From Fidelibacterota bacterium (GTDB taxonomy: Bacteria; Fidelibacterota; Marinisomatia; SCGC-AAA003-L08; TS1B11), in contig CP070638.1 in assembly GCA_020354025.1 (NCBI GenBank), positions 657,999 through 721,998 of the forward strand: a stretch of DNA of 64,000 bases, in the 5' to 3' direction. A model generated the notes under the pieces. That model had not been told where the DNA came from. It ran no database searches and was given only the letters and a program-made list of their open reading frames with translations. Below are positions 26,865 to 33,567 of the stretch, piece after piece. Each line of letters starts with the position of its first letter. The stretch's first letter is position 1. The translations under genes and the position numbers were made by a program.

Positions 26865-27815
26865 ATGAGATTTGTTAAATCGATAAGAATTGTGATTGGC
26901 CTGGCATTACTAATGGTGGTGGTTGTGGCATGCCAGAGAGCTATCCGACAGGCAACACCGCAGGATGACCCGGCTACTTCACCAGCAAGGCTAGCCATGA
27001 TGGTCGCCAGTCTCACGCCAGAAGGTTGGGAGATCTATGATAGAGTAATGCAGTTCACGGCGGGAAATCTCTACGAACAAATCGATGGCCGGGCTGAGTA
27101 TTACATTGCCTACGATGTGATCGGGCTGACTTTCGCAAGTTTCGACAAGAGTGCCGACAATAATATATCCCTTAACGTATCCATTTATGATATGGGTACA
27201 CCAACCAACGCCTTTGGGGTATTTTCCGGAGAACGATCAACAGGGGTAGCGCGGCTCGAACTCGGCCGGGATGCTTATAGCTCAGGAGCGAACTATTATA
27301 TCTGGAAGGGTCGATATTATGTTCAGATTGTTGCTTTAGATACTTTAGAGATATTTAAACAAGTCGGCCTGGACATGGCTGAAAAACTAACCAGCCTACT
27401 TCAGGACTCCGGCGAGCCTGTCTGGGGCTTAACCGTGCTACCTGAGGCAAATCGGGTGCCGCAGTCTGTTCAATACTTTCTAGTTGACGCCATGGGTCTC
27501 GATTTCATGCGAAATACTTACATGGCCCAGTATACCAAAGGCGATGTTGTGGTGACGGCCTTCCTGTCCCAAAGAGACTCCCAGGAAACCGCACAGGCTA
27601 CTATGGCAGAGTACATCGAGTATGCAAACAGATACGGCGAAGGTGTGAACAGCCTGACCACAAACGGCGTGGAATTGGTATCCTGCGACATGAACGAGAG
27701 CTATGATGTCGTATTTCAGAAGGGAAAGCTTGTGGGCGGTGTGTCAATGGTTGAAGACCAAAGCCTGGCCATCCAGGGGGCAATCGACCTGTGGAGGCAA
27801 CTCCCCCAGGAATGA
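26865..27815 (+). CDS. DUF6599-like lipoprotein
   Basis: This protein of 316 residues starts at ATG 26865 with AAGGAA upstream; an earlier start at 26832 adds 11 residues before the signal. The signal ends VVVVACQ, a lipobox. The mature part contains NLYEQIDGRAEYYIAYDVIGL and a later YYVQIVAL segment, in the style of the uncharacterised DUF6599 family of exported proteins. No catalytic motif is visible. It is followed after about 100 bases by the aldo-keto reductase pair, so it may share their unit. Function unknown; the family assignment is from memory of the motif and needs a profile search. Confidence 0.7.
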   Translation: MRFVKSIRIVIGLALLMVVVVACQRAIRQATPQDDPATSPARLAMMVASLTPEGWEIYDRVMQFTAGNLYEQIDGRAEYYIAYDVIGLTFASFDKSADNNISLNVSIYDMGTPTNAFGVFSGERSTGVARLELGRDAYSSGANYYIWKGRYYVQIVALDTLEIFKQVGLDMAEKLTSLLQDSGEPVWGLTVLPEANRVPQSVQYFLVDAMGLDFMRNTYMAQYTKGDVVVTAFLSQRDSQETAQATMAEYIEYANRYGEGVNSLTTNGVELVSCDMNESYDVVFQKGKLVGGVSMVEDQSLAIQGAIDLWRQLPQE

Positions 27816-27912
27816 GCTGAAGGCAAAGCGATTTGGACTATTAGTTATCGCCTGACGACGGGAAACATGCGATATTCTCTTTCAATTGAAGCTATAATAT
27901 GGAGGTAGCGTG

Positions 27913-28968
27913 ATGGATAAAAAAGATAATCGCGGCTACATGGAACGAGGAAAGTTTATCAAGCTCTTGGCAGCGGCGGCGGGGGTCAGTAAGACAGCTT
28001 TATTGGCAGCGGCCGGTTTCAAGACAAGAGCACAGACCAAGCCTGCAGAACTGATCCACCGCAATGAACGGCCGGCCATGACCTACCGTAAGCTTGGCCG
28101 GACAAATTTCATGTCCAGCAGATTGATCTTCGGTTGTGCCGGTGTATTATACGGAGCTAAAAACATCCGGATATTAGAGCGCGCATTCGAAGCAGGAATC
28201 AACCATTACGATTCCGGTTCGGAGATCAATTATAAGGGGAGTGAACGCAGCCTGGCCCCCTTTCTAAAGGCACACCGGGAAAAAATCTGGATCGCTTCGA
28301 AAGCGAACCTGTCAACCGTGAGGATTGCACCGGAAGAGCCGATTAGCACCGGGGACGCCAAAACAGCCGCCAGATTCTGGACCAAACAGTTAAATGCCAG
28401 CCTAAAAAACCTTCAGACCGAGTACGTAGATGCATATTATATAGCGAATGTTGAGAATACGGCGTTAGTAAGCAGGGACGAGATCTACAAGGCGTTCCTC
28501 GACGCGAGAGCAGCGGGCAAAGTCGGCCATTGGGGACTAACCACGCACAATAACGCCACAAGGGTAATCGAGGCCGCGATCAAAACTGGATGGTACGACT
28601 CGGCGATGGTAGGTATCACACCGGCGGGATGGTACAGCATGTGGTCGAAAAAGCCTCCTAAGGGCACGCCAACACTTTTCGACCTACGATCGGTGTTAAA
28701 CCAAGCGCGTGACGCCGGGATCGGACTGATAGGGATGAAAACGGTCGTGTACCTGACGCCCATAATGGTACCACCCAAGGGTAACCCGTCCGCATTCGAC
28801 AGGATCTACGACGAGGATTTTAAGAAATCGCCGCTTAACCCGTTTCAGCGCTCCATCGCCTACGTTCTCGAGCACGGACTGGACGTTGTTATCGGCGATA
28901 TGCGCAACTTCAGACAACTTGAAGAAAATATCATCGCGGCGGCGACTGCTCATACTTACTTCGGTTGA
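27913..28968 (+). CDS. Exported aldo-keto reductase-like protein, copy 1 (catalytic His absent)
   Basis: This 352-residue protein starts at ATG 27913, seven bases after GGAGG; an in-frame GTG lies just before. The N-terminal segment ERGKFIKLLAAAAG and an alanine-rich stretch resemble a Tat signal in which the second arginine has become glycine. The barrel begins MTYRKLGRTNFMSSRLIFG. Of the usual tetrad Asp-Tyr-Lys-His, Asp100, Tyr107 and Lys130 are visible, but the His position in DAYYIAN is Ala178. NADPH-dependent oxidoreductase activity is therefore doubtful. It is a tandem paralogue of the next gene; the end sequences (EENIIAAATAHTYF) are nearly identical. Confidence 0.85.
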   Translation: MDKKDNRGYMERGKFIKLLAAAAGVSKTALLAAAGFKTRAQTKPAELIHRNERPAMTYRKLGRTNFMSSRLIFGCAGVLYGAKNIRILERAFEAGINHYDSGSEINYKGSERSLAPFLKAHREKIWIASKANLSTVRIAPEEPISTGDAKTAARFWTKQLNASLKNLQTEYVDAYYIANVENTALVSRDEIYKAFLDARAAGKVGHWGLTTHNNATRVIEAAIKTGWYDSAMVGITPAGWYSMWSKKPPKGTPTLFDLRSVLNQARDAGIGLIGMKTVVYLTPIMVPPKGNPSAFDRIYDEDFKKSPLNPFQRSIAYVLEHGLDVVIGDMRNFRQLEENIIAAATAHTYFG

Positions 28969-29025
28969 TGTTTCATAAGGACATGGTAAGTCAACACAAA
29001 ACAAATAGAATGACTCTGAGGTACC

Positions 29026-30078
29026 GTGACGAATAAAAGAGATGATCGCTATTCCATGGAACGTAGAAAGTTTATGAAGCTTTTAGCAGCGGCGGCGGTC
29101 AGTGGAATGGCCCTGCCGGCAGGCGCCAGATTTAAGACAAAGGCACAAACTAAGCCCGACAAGCTGATTCACCGCAATGAACAGCCGACCATGACCTACC
29201 GTAAGCTTGGCCGGACGAATTTTATGTCCAGCCGATTGGTATTCGGTTGCGGGGCCGCTTTAGCAGGTGGGAGAGCCGTTAGGCTGCTGGACCGCACTTT
29301 CGAAGCGGGAATAAACCATTACGATGTAGGTTATGATGATTATTATAAGGGGAGCGAACGCAGCCTGGCCCCTTTTATGAAAGCACACCGGGAGAAAATC
29401 TGGGTGGCATCAAAAGCGCCCCTTTCCGTCAGGATCAAGCCAGAAGAGTCGATTACACTGAGACAAGCCAAGACTGCCGCAAAGATTTGGACGAGACAAC
29501 TGAACTCAAGCTTAATAAATCTTCAGACCGAATATGTCGACGCATACTATCTGATGGGTGTGGACAATCCGTCTTTAATAAACAGTGAGGAGATCTATAA
29601 GGCGTTCCTCGATGCTAAAGCAGCCGGCAAAGTCGGCTATTGGGGGCTGAGTACTCATAAGAACGCCGAAAAGATACTGGAGGCTGCGATCGAAACGGGC
29701 TGGTATGATCTGGCGATGATAGGCATTGCACCGGCTGGATGGTACGACTGGACCACGAAGGATCTCGCGGAAGGTACGCCCCCGCTGGCAAGCCTCCAAC
29801 CGCTGCTGAAACGGGCCAGAGACGCCGGGATCGGACTGATAGGGATGAAAACGGTCAGGTATCTGGCGCCTATGACGTCGCTGGGCAAGGGTGACCAGTC
29901 GGCATTCGATAATGTCTATGGCGAGAAGCTCAAGGCAGCGCCTCTTAATCCATTTCAGCGGGCATACGCCTATATCCTTGAGCATGGACTGGACGTTGTG
30001 AATGCCGATATGCAGAACTTCAAGCACCTTGAAGAAAATATCATCGCGGCGGCGACTTCTCACACCTATTTCAATTGA
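29026..30078 (+). CDS. Exported aldo-keto reductase-like protein, copy 2 (catalytic His absent)
   Basis: This 350-residue paralogue starts with GTG 29026, preceded by GAGGT. Its N-terminus MERRKFMKLLAAAAV contains an intact twin-arginine motif followed by a hydrophobic stretch and TKAQT, a plausible cleavage region. The barrel has Asp100, Tyr107 and Lys130, while the tetrad histidine is Met177 in DAYYLMG. The two copies share long stretches (for example KSGE-like YYKGSERSLAPF and RDAGIGLIGMKTV) and are 57 bases apart, so they arose by tandem duplication. Export to the periplasm is predicted; tatC is in the window. Enzymatic substrate unknown; a binding or altered redox role is possible. Confidence 0.86.
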   Translation: MTNKRDDRYSMERRKFMKLLAAAAVSGMALPAGARFKTKAQTKPDKLIHRNEQPTMTYRKLGRTNFMSSRLVFGCGAALAGGRAVRLLDRTFEAGINHYDVGYDDYYKGSERSLAPFMKAHREKIWVASKAPLSVRIKPEESITLRQAKTAAKIWTRQLNSSLINLQTEYVDAYYLMGVDNPSLINSEEIYKAFLDAKAAGKVGYWGLSTHKNAEKILEAAIETGWYDLAMIGIAPAGWYDWTTKDLAEGTPPLASLQPLLKRARDAGIGLIGMKTVRYLAPMTSLGKGDQSAFDNVYGEKLKAAPLNPFQRAYAYILEHGLDVVNADMQNFKHLEENIIAAATSHTYFN

Positions 30079-30156
30079 GGTTTCATATGAACATACCGGT
30101 GACACCGGAGTGCACGAAGACTACCAAGATCAGTAAAAAAAAGAGGGGGGCAAATC

Positions 30157-31032
30157 ATGACTGAGTCCGCGGACACAGGTGGCAGAGGAGGATACCGGCT
30201 GGCGGACCATCCCTGGGCGGCACTGCCGATATTCATGGTGGCATTCGTGGTGTTGCTGGGCCTGGTGGGCACCGTATTCACCGCGGTCGGTCTACAGCCG
30301 GGCGGTCCGCTGCAACAAGCTACAACCCAGGTGCTGCTGCTGTTCGTATTGACGCCGTTCGTGCTGGGGCTGCCGAAGGGTCGGAAGGGTATGGCGACAT
30401 ACCTGGACGATATCCGGCTCAGCCAGGTCAAGCCGCTGGTGCCGCTGGTGGTCCTGGGGATATCGTGCTGGGTGATCCTGGCGCTGTGCCAGGGGCTGGG
30501 TACGATCATCTACCGGTTGACCGAGGGGAAGGAACTCTCGGCGGCATTCCTGTTGAGCGTATGGGACCTGCGCGTGAGCCTGCCGCCGCGCTCCGCCGAA
30601 CTGCTGGTATCGCTGCCGTCGGCCCTGGAGGAGGTGGCGTTCAGGGGAGTTGTGGTCACGCTGTTCCTGAGCAGGTACCGCCGGAACGCGTCGATCGCGA
30701 TCCCGGCAGCAGCGTTCGGTGCATTGCACCTGCTGAACCTGGCCGGCGGCGGACAGGCCCCGGTATGGGTGCTGGGCCAGGTAGGATGGGCCTTCCTGAT
30801 GGGCCTGATGTATGGCTACCTGTTCATCAAAGCGGACAGCCTGCTGCCGGGGATGATCCTGCACTGGCTGGGCAACGCATTCGTGGCAGCGATCATGGCG
30901 TACCTGAACACCAACGCCACGACAGAGGTGCAGGTACTCTACGGGGTGGTGACCACGTTCGGGCTGGTGCCGGTGGTGTTGATCATAGCGTGGGTCCGAT
31001 ATTTCAGCCGCCGGTGGCTGCGGCCCCTCTGA
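30157..31032 (+). CDS. CPBP-family intramembrane metalloprotease (CAAX protease-like)
   Basis: This 291-residue membrane protein has about eight hydrophobic helices and the three family motifs: EEVAFRG, FGALHLL and HWLGNAF, giving the EExxxR, FxxxH and HxxxN/B residues of Rce1-like proteases. GAGGGGGG lies just before the ATG. Bacterial members process or protect membrane proteins and peptides, often unknown. The coding sequence is much more GC-rich, with CTG/GTG-dominated codons, than the adjacent reductases and the neighbouring convergent CPBP gene, and this also creates long false frames on other strands. Transfer from another source is possible. Confidence 0.88.
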   Translation: MTESADTGGRGGYRLADHPWAALPIFMVAFVVLLGLVGTVFTAVGLQPGGPLQQATTQVLLLFVLTPFVLGLPKGRKGMATYLDDIRLSQVKPLVPLVVLGISCWVILALCQGLGTIIYRLTEGKELSAAFLLSVWDLRVSLPPRSAELLVSLPSALEEVAFRGVVVTLFLSRYRRNASIAIPAAAFGALHLLNLAGGGQAPVWVLGQVGWAFLMGLMYGYLFIKADSLLPGMILHWLGNAFVAAIMAYLNTNATTEVQVLYGVVTTFGLVPVVLIIAWVRYFSRRWLRPL

Positions 31033-31109
31033 TGACTGCATAAACTCTCAGCTCGTACACCAGTTCGTCAGTTGACTGATCAGGCCTAAGCCCTCAGGGA
31101 TGGTTTTTC

Positions 31110-31126
31110 CCCCGCCGCTGGCGGGG
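31110..31126. repeat. GC-rich palindrome, TTTTTCCCC type
   Basis: CCCCGCC-GCT-GGCGGGG is a perfect 7-bp inverted repeat with a 3-base loop, preceded by TTTTTC. It lies between two convergent genes. It is not a standard terminator, because the T-run is on the 5' side in + and would be an A-run after the hairpin on the minus strand. It belongs with 22001-22015, 26753-26767 and 33373-33389. Confidence 0.8.
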
Positions 31127-31174
31127 TCCAATTTGACCACAAGTGACAAGTGTTGATCCATAATGGGGATTCAG

Positions 31175-31921
31175 CTACCGGGCATCGGCAAAGTACATCT
31201 GCACCATCAAGATTGTATCCATGTAGGCGTGGGCAAGGATTAACACCCACAAGTTTCTCTTCATGCGGAGGTAGGCAAAACCGAGTATCAGGCCCATGAA
31301 GGTGGTCTGCACGAAACCCGAAATCCCCCAGTCGTAATGGGCGAGGCCGAATATAATCGCGCTAAGGATGACAGCTATCTTTGGCGACGCTATTCCACCG
31401 AGACCGATTTCTGATATCCGATTGATGAGGAAGGCACGATAAATCACCTCTTCGCCAAAGGATGATGCGATATACACAGCGAGGAGCGCGATGATAAGCA
31501 TGGGCAGATTGCCACTTAGATAGTTATACGTGTCCAGATCGGGACCTTCAGGAATGCCGACAATGTTCGCCATCACGATCGCGCCAATGAGGAACGCCGC
31601 AGTTGCGAGCATAAAGACAACCACTGACCGCAACAATGTGCGCCGGACAGCGGGAAAGGAAGGACGTTGGAAGCTCAGCCCGAAGTGATCTATTCCCTGG
31701 CCTCGCAACCTGAGTCCAAACCAGACTATCAGCAGCATGAGGATATTGGCGACCCAAGTTACTCCCTGCATGGCGATTACATTGTCAGCGACTATCGGCT
31801 TACAGGCGGTAATCACGACGAATGCCACAAGGAAGACGCTGACGATTTCACCAAGTTGGGCCCATCTGCTGTTCGCCAGGGCCGCTTCAATTCTGTTTCT
31901 GATTCCCGGCTTATTTTCCAT
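31175..31921 (-). CDS. CPBP-family intramembrane metalloprotease (CAAX protease-like), second
   Basis: This 248-residue membrane protein has the motifs FGEEVIYRAF, IFGLAHYDWG and LILAHAYMDT, matching the CPBP EExxxR, FxxxH and HxxxB pattern. It is convergent with the other CPBP gene and less GC-rich. The two are similar only at the family level, so this is not a tandem duplication. A TTT-rich, AT-containing region follows its start toward 32248. Substrate unknown. Confidence 0.87.
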   Translation of the reverse strand: MENKPGIRNRIEAALANSRWAQLGEIVSVFLVAFVVITACKPIVADNVIAMQGVTWVANILMLLIVWFGLRLRGQGIDHFGLSFQRPSFPAVRRTLLRSVVVFMLATAAFLIGAIVMANIVGIPEGPDLDTYNYLSGNLPMLIIALLAVYIASSFGEEVIYRAFLINRISEIGLGGIASPKIAVILSAIIFGLAHYDWGISGFVQTTFMGLILGFAYLRMKRNLWVLILAHAYMDTILMVQMYFADAR

Positions 31922-32248
31922 TTAATCCTCCAAAGAATATCATCGAGTGAACGTCGCTATGGCAAGGTGCGCAGTCTCAGGCTGAAACTGAGAGAGACCT
32001 ACTGGGGATCAAAGGTTTCGATCCCGCCCAATTCGAAGCAGCTTCTGAGTGAGCAAATCACGCTGGTACATATTTGCTGTGTTCTGTCACTATTTTATAG
32101 ACTGCAAAGTAAGCATTGCGATGGATTATTGCACCAGAGAGTTCCAATGCCAAAACGATGGTGCTGGTGAAGCAGGGGCATCTGAGCCGGAAATCAGGTC
32201 ATCGGTAGGCGGGGAGTAGGAGCCGGAACCAGACAGGGACTGGTACAG
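31922..32248. other. Gene-free stretch with a decayed sorting-domain tail
   Basis: About 327 bases between divergently placed genes hold no convincing coding sequence; a 167-codon frame starting inside the protease gene is antisense. At 32140-32175 the + strand reads SSNAKTMVLVKQ, resembling the end of a sorting domain with the stop changed to CAG. No other structure was seen. Confidence 0.5.
32140..32175 (+). pseudogene. Decayed sorting-domain tail
   Basis: The codons read SSNAKTMVLVKQ, similar to the KSIKMVLLK end of sorting-domain genes; AAGCAGGGG replaces AAGTAGGGG, a single T-to-C change in the stop. No gene precedes it. The match is short, so confidence is modest. Confidence 0.4.
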
Positions 32249-32689
32249 TTATTCAGCGATATTCGTGGGTTGTTGGGAAAGAGGTGCCTGCAGGCTAGGG
32301 CGTCCTGCCTTCGCTCTCACCCAATTGATTGCTCTTACTACTATAGGCTGCTGCACTATCCAGCGCTTGAACTTGACCTTCCCGGGAAAGTCAATAAGCA
32401 GCAAACCGATTATAATGGTTAAAATACCCTCACCTGGCAAGACAAGCAAGACTATCCCGATTAATACAAGTATAATTCCAAGAAAATTCCTGAAAATGCT
32501 AGTGCATATGCGCGAGAATGAGCGCTTTTTCTGCCCTCGACCTGGCTGCTGCTCCAAACTAAGGATGTAGTCAACGGGAAGTCGCAGAACAACCACTGGA
32601 ATAGATATTATGAATGCGACGACTATAGCAGCCGACAGCATGGTTATCCACCAGAACTCCTTCATGTAGTGCTGTATCAGGTCAATCAT
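32249..32689 (-). CDS. PGPGW-family membrane protein
   Basis: This 146-residue protein has an N-terminal membrane helix and a central hydrophobic hairpin containing GIVLLVLPGEGILTIIIGLL, the pattern of the PGPGW family (here PGEG). A basic segment KVKFKRWIVQQPIVVRAINW follows, as in that family. The role of PGPGW proteins is not known. The gene is isolated, with gaps on both sides, and its stop lies about 80 bases beyond the decayed tail at 32140-32175. Confidence 0.78.
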   Translation of the reverse strand: MIDLIQHYMKEFWWITMLSAAIVVAFIISIPVVVLRLPVDYILSLEQQPGRGQKKRSFSRICTSIFRNFLGIILVLIGIVLLVLPGEGILTIIIGLLLIDFPGKVKFKRWIVQQPIVVRAINWVRAKAGRPSLQAPLSQQPTNIAE

Positions 32690-33046
32690 CAGTCCTGCCG
32701 ACTCATCAAGCGTTTTGCCGGTGAGCTTATTCCTAGCTTTTTGAGTGCTTGGGACAAAACCTAGGAAAGATATTCGACTATTCCAAGATTTTGTTCAAAT
32801 TAGTTCGAATAGCACGCTATAGCTTCCGTCATACTAACCGAGCGACACCAGCTTACGACAAGTCCATCAAGATGGTGCTGTTGAAGTAGGGGCAAGACCC
32901 ATTCTTCTGACGGGGTGACGCTATACCGAGAAGGCCTTGAGTTGCACTTGTTAATCTAACAACGGCTGCATAATATCCAGATCGCGGTCAGCCATGCAAC
33001 GAGCAGATCGTACGGTTCACAAACTCACATCTAATTGGAGGATGAT
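32690..33046. other. Gene-free stretch with an orphan sorting-domain tail
   Basis: These 357 bases lie between the divergent PGPGW gene and the 39-residue gene. The main feature is the orphan tail at 32839-32889. The remainder is AT-rich around 32760-32830 (CTATTCCAAGATTTTGTTC) and may hold promoters. No frame longer than a few dozen codons with a ribosome site was seen, apart from the small gene beginning at 33047. Confidence 0.5.
32839..32889 (+). pseudogene. Orphan 3' tail of a sorting-domain gene
   Basis: The frame ending at TAG 32887-32889 encodes RATPAYDKSIKMVLLK then stop, nearly the same as the ends of the secreted proteins at 21987 and 25263. There is no upstream open frame. It is the clearest orphan tail that is not part of the 90-bp repeat. 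Confidence 0.7.
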
Positions 33047-33166
33047 ATGGCCTTTTTACAGCATATCGGAGTACTGTTAGGCGGCTTAGGGATATTCTTT
33101 ATGGGAATTGGAGCGCTTTACTGGATGTCAATCCAGGAGGAAGAAAAAAAGAAAAAGAAGGAGTAG
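33047..33166 (+). CDS. Small membrane protein, 39 residues
   Basis: ATG 33047 is preceded by GGAGG (33038-33042), a good ribosome site. The product has a hydrophobic segment FLQHIGVLLGGLGIFFMGIG, a short aromatic end ALYWM, and a very charged cytosolic tail QEEEKKKKKE. This is the layout of a single-pass membrane miniprotein. No family is recognised. It stands alone between orphan tails, with a strong terminator about 110 bases downstream. Confidence 0.65.
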   Translation: MAFLQHIGVLLGGLGIFFMGIGALYWMSIQEEEKKKKKE

Positions 33167-33224
33167 CATCGCAAGTTGACCTTCCCCAAAAAGCTATATC
33201 GGTCCTTAAGTCAGTATCCGGCCT

Positions 33225-33248
33225 ATTGAGGCGGTGCTGCTGAAGCAG
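33225..33248 (+). pseudogene. Possible decayed sorting-domain tail
   Basis: The DNA GCGGTGCTGCTGAAGCAGGGG resembles GTGCTGTTGAAGTAGGGG at 32875-32892 and reads IEAVLLKQ. The stop is again CAG rather than TAG. It is very short and would be weak alone; the shared GGGG after the stop position is suggestive. Confidence 0.3.
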
Positions 33249-33274
33249 GGGAGAACGCAAGAGCATATATGCAT

Positions 33275-33303
33275 AAAAGCCCCGGTTCGCCGGGGCTTTT
33301 TTC
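33275..33303 (+). terminator. Intrinsic terminator
   Basis: AGCCCCGG and CCGGGGCT form a perfect 8-bp stem around a TTCG loop, preceded by AAA and followed by TTTTTTC. It lies about 110 bases after the 39-residue gene and is the best terminator in the window. The tetraloop and T-run favour the + strand, though the A-run permits both. Confidence 0.9.
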
Positions 33304-33372
33304 TTTGGCTTCTCGACTTTCGTTGCGCTCAGTCGGGATAAACTCCATCGGACTACCGACACAGGGATTTTT

Positions 33373-33389
33373 CCCCGCCATCGGCGGGG
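33373..33389. repeat. GC-rich palindrome, TTTTTCCCC type
   Basis: CCCCGCC-ATC-GGCGGGG is a perfect 7-bp inverted repeat preceded by TTTTT and followed by TTCAG. It matches the 31103-31130 element in layout (TTTTTCCCC GCC, loop, GGCGGGGT, CA) with changes in the loop and flank. Confidence 0.8.
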
Positions 33390-33475
33390 TTCAGTCCAGC
33401 GTTCTTCAATGGGCTCGCTTTTGCACTTCTCCGTCGTTGAACAGCCGGGAAGGAAACGGCGGCGGGCAGTCAACG

Positions 33476-33507
33476 GCGCATGAATCCCGCTAGCGGGATC
33501 TATGCGC
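33476..33507. repeat. 32-bp long palindrome
   Basis: ATCCCGCTAGCGGGAT (33484-33499) is a perfect palindrome, flanked after 2-base mismatches by GCGCAT and ATGCGC arms. The whole can fold as a cruciform or RNA hairpin. It lies about 60 bases beyond the Omp85-like gene stop and could mark the end of that transcript. Confidence 0.7.
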
Positions 33508-33567
33508 TTAGTACTACCCTGTTGGATGCAGTATCACACCGATCAGTGTTATTGGAATAAGGGGGAC

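Larger units (their letters stand above)
33167..33567. other. Gene-free stretch with terminator and palindromes
   Basis: About 400 bases contain a decayed tail (33225-33248, IEAVLLKQ), an intrinsic terminator (33275-33303), a TTTTTCCCC palindrome (33373-33389) and a 32-bp long palindrome (33476-33507). Frames of 74-124 codons here run across these repeats and show no family content. Confidence 0.65.

Noticed and set aside
30292-31043. Long frames of 192 and 249 codons in the other frames of the CPBP gene
   Set aside because: They are by-products of the high GC content; only the frame with EEVAFRG and FGALH motifs matches a family.
31110-31126. Palindrome considered as a bidirectional terminator
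   Set aside because: The T-run is on the wrong side of the stem on the + strand, so a standard terminator is not supported in either direction.
33099-33473. Minus-strand frame of 124 codons
   Set aside because: It runs across a terminator and palindromes and is basic/low-complexity; no ribosome site.
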